The notes below the pieces were generated by a model. It was not told the origin of the DNA, did no database searches, and worked only from the letters and a program-made list of their open reading frames with translations. Below are positions 61,795 through 64,000 of a DNA stretch of 64,000 bases, in pieces. A program made the translations under genes and the position numbers. Each line of letters starts with the position of its first letter. Position 1 is the first letter of the stretch. Origin of the DNA: Haberlea rhodopensis (taxonomy: Eukaryota > Streptophyta > Magnoliopsida > Lamiales > Gesneriaceae); assembly GCA_907163345.1 (NCBI GenBank), contig CAJQUN010000040.1, positions 2,170,001-2,234,000 on the forward strand, given 5' to 3'.

Positions 61795-62009
61795 TGTATT
61801 TGGATGGATAAATTTCATTTTAACGGATGTATTTGATTTGAGAAAGGATTTGAAATGACACATATCTTAGCTGCATTTCAAATTTATCATTATATTTACA
61901 TAAATTAATAAAGATGTAGGTTTGAAATACATCCAATGTAAATTTATCAAAATAATTAAATATATTTGAAATTCATGGCTTCAAATACCTCAATCCAAAT
62001 GCACCCTTA
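61795..62009. mobile_element. PIF/Harbinger-like MITE remnant
   Basis: The right end, inverted, reads GGGTGCATTTGGATTGAGG and the left end reads GTATTTGGATGGATAAA. AATTTATCATTATA/AATTTATCAAAATA and TTTGAAATACAT-type motifs recur inverted between them. TTA follows the right end. The left duplication is not clear. Confidence 0.55.
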
Positions 62010-62201
62010 GATATTCGAAAGATCGAAGTAAATTAGTAAACATGTACAACATCCTCGTGATTAAGAAACGAGCATACATAGTATACACATAAAATTCACC
62101 ATTTTCAAGTAAAATATTATATACTTCACGTGTTGTTTTTGAAAAAAATCTGAATTTAAGATCGTGTCTCCTTTCGGTTAGAGTTCGAGTTCGAGCGATG
62201 A

Positions 62202-62203
<2 letters not shown>

Positions 62204-62265
<62 letters not shown>
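62204..62265. repeat. (TA)n microsatellite
   Basis: Uninterrupted AT repeat of about 62 bases. Confidence 0.98.
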
Positions 62266-62268
<3 letters not shown>

Positions 62269-62528
62269 GACTGCAAAATAAGAAATCATGCATGATGCCA
62301 GCATTAAATGGAGAAGTTACTGATAACCTAACCTAATTCGCACAAAACCTAACTGTGCAACATTAAATTCAAGCAAAGGCAAAGTATGAGCCTTCCTTAA
62401 TAAATGCTCTTTTGTTTGTAGAGTTGCTTGTTACCCTCACCATTCACGCTTTTCTCCTGTATCTCATATGGAAAGGGTTTCCATTTTCCTCTCCAAATTA
62501 AGAATATTTGCACAAGAAATTATATATT

Positions 62529-64000
62529 ATGGTAAGTAGCAGTAAAGGGTCTGTTTGGAAGAGGAAAGTTAAAGGGATGGATCAAGAAAATGATGGAAAG
62601 CTTTGCACACAAGAGAAGAATAGTATCAGCAAGAAAAGGATTGGTTGCAGATATTCTAAAGGGAAAAATTATCCTCTTTTATCCTATCATGAGTTGCCGG
62701 AGTATTTGAAGGATAATGAATACATATTGAATTATTATAGGGTTGAGTGGCCTCTGAAACAGGCTTTTTTTAGTGTGTTTCGATGGCATAACGAGACACT
62801 GAATGTGTGGACGTGAGTAAATATATTTTTTAATTTCTTGTCATACTAAGTTTACACACTTTTATTAAATTTGTAAGATTTGACTTCTTGCAGGCATTTG
62901 CTTGGGTTCTTGTTGTTTTTGGGATTGACAGTGGCAAATGTAAAGTACGTGCCTCAGGTTGCAGATCTCATCACAGTATTTGCTGGGTAATTTCAAGAAA
63001 TTTCTAGTTTTATCCCTTTTTTCTCGTGTGCTTGCAGGACATGTGTGATTGAATATTTAATTTCTGTGGTTGATAAAAAAATAATTATATTTTTGAGACA
63101 TATTTTACTTGCAACAAGTTTGGAGAGTGGGTCAGAAAGGAGGATTTTGGTGGAGGGAGGCGAGACGGACAGGGTAGGGATGACTCAAAAGACTTGGTAG
63201 TTGTATGAAATGTATGAAAGGACATCAATTCTTTTTGTATAACCTTGAGAAAACCATTGTCTTTTTTTAAAATTTTGTCCCATTTGTTCTAATGTTTTCA
63301 TATTCAAAGTTGACAGTAACTGGAAAATTTGTCTTACTTTCTGGCCATGATTCATTAAGTTCTTGAAAAAACAAGTCAAATTGAAATTAAAGAGAAATTG
63401 CCCCAGAGCAGTTATTAGTTGTCTCTTATAAAATTCAATAATAGACAGGGACATTAACTATGATCTGTCAACTGTCACCCACTTTTTTTAAAAGTTTTAT
63501 CATCTAGTGGATTTAATTGAAGCCAATAAGTAATACCGTCACGGTCCTCGTTGCAATCCAACCATCCATATAAAATATTAATCGAAGGCGGGATGACTTT
63601 GGGACAACATCAAAATAACCCAAGTTATATATTGTTACGGTACCATAAATTCTTCGGTCCTACCAAAACCCAAAATTTATTGAAAATCCAAATGATAAAT
63701 ACAAAAGCGTAAAACCCAAGGGAAATATTTGACATTGCTTTTATGTCTTGGTTTACTAGAAATATCACAAATACTTCCGAATAGATAAAAGGGAAGGGCA
63801 TTGTGGTGAAATATGTTGTTTGTGAGCTAAATTCAGACAAAAATGCAAATTAACGTTTCCACAAAGCAAGGAAATGATGCGTATTGCTATGTTTTACAGG
63901 CAATACCCATCAGCAAATATATCCAAGAATTTCTACCTGGTGAGTTCCCCTCATTCAAGTACCCAACTCCTCAAGTTTCTTTAAATTTTTTTATGATAAT
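62529..64000 (+). CDS. Heptahelical transmembrane protein (PAQR/adiponectin-receptor-like), 5' part only
   Basis: Three exons lie in the window (62529-62812, 62894-62986 and 63900-63939, all GT..AG and in phase). The gene continues past 64000. About 139 residues are visible. The N-terminus is cytosolic and basic. The family signature follows: LLSYHELPEYLKDNEYILNY, then FRWHNETLNVWTH at the exon 1/2 junction, and the first membrane helix LLGFLLFLGLTVANVKYV. Plant members (HHP1-5) are seven-helix membrane proteins linked to sugar and hormone responses; which one this is cannot be settled from this part. The start ATG is followed by GTAAGT, which also looks like a donor site, so an upstream non-coding exon is possible. 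No defects were seen. Confidence 0.9.

Larger units (their letters stand above)
59907..62528. other. Intergenic between ARPC3 and the heptahelical receptor gene
   Basis: No gene was seen. It contains a (TA)n(GA)n microsatellite (60236-60306), two MITEs (listed separately) and a (TA)n tract (62204-62265). The last 150 bp before 62529 are pyrimidine-rich in part and may be the leader of the receptor gene. Confidence 0.55.

Overview
This window is plant nuclear DNA, almost certainly from a eudicot. The evidence is AT-rich intergenic DNA, many short introns with GT..AG borders, and plant-only gene families: a type I vacuolar H+-pyrophosphatase, a type-B MGDG synthase and an arabinogalactan peptide. 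The protein flavour fits an asterid, possibly Lamiales, but that is inference. The species cannot be fixed from the sequence alone.

Genes in order: a four-exon 2-oxoglutarate-dependent dioxygenase (14917-16890, +); a small AGP-like peptide gene with a homopolymer frameshift (17149-17380, -); a complete eight-exon vacuolar H+-pyrophosphatase (18644-23264, -); a RING-H2 protein gene (28176-31306, +), tail to tail with a small coiled-coil/basic protein gene (31710-33115, -); a complete eight-exon type-B MGDG synthase (49828-52620, +); ARPC3 of the Arp2/3 complex (58247-59906, +), with a net one-base frameshift in a conserved exon; and the 5' end of a heptahelical PAQR-type membrane receptor (62529 to the window edge, +). 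These genes serve unrelated functions (vacuole energisation, plastid-type galactolipid synthesis, actin nucleation, ubiquitination) and do not form a cluster.

Most of the rest is mobile DNA. At the left edge is an L1-type LINE (1-2806). Six solo LTRs with 5-bp target duplications lie at 2897-4398, 7793-9399, 10000-12060, 40350-41471, 42175-44050 and 53465-55380; no full-size LTR element is present. A complete miniature LTR element (TRIM, 38157-38501) has both LTRs, a tRNA-Met primer site and a target duplication. A young tRNA-type SINE (36412-36678) has a 17-bp target duplication. hAT-, Mutator- and Mariner/PIF-like MITEs and a probable Helitron also occur.

The most unusual structure is a pair of related foldback elements (5382-13573, carrying two nested solo LTRs, and about 44328-49019). 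Without the nested insertions both are about 4.5-4.7 kb. Each has two long inverted arms of degenerate repeats of about 44 bp around a non-coding core, and the core is inverted between the two copies. The second most unusual feature is an LTR family (three solo copies, 5' end TGTAAGG) with a roughly 30-bp array of mini-hairpins whose stems covary, plus GATCGATC stem-loops. A further point is that the SINE and the LINE share their 3' tail sequence, suggesting a partner pair.
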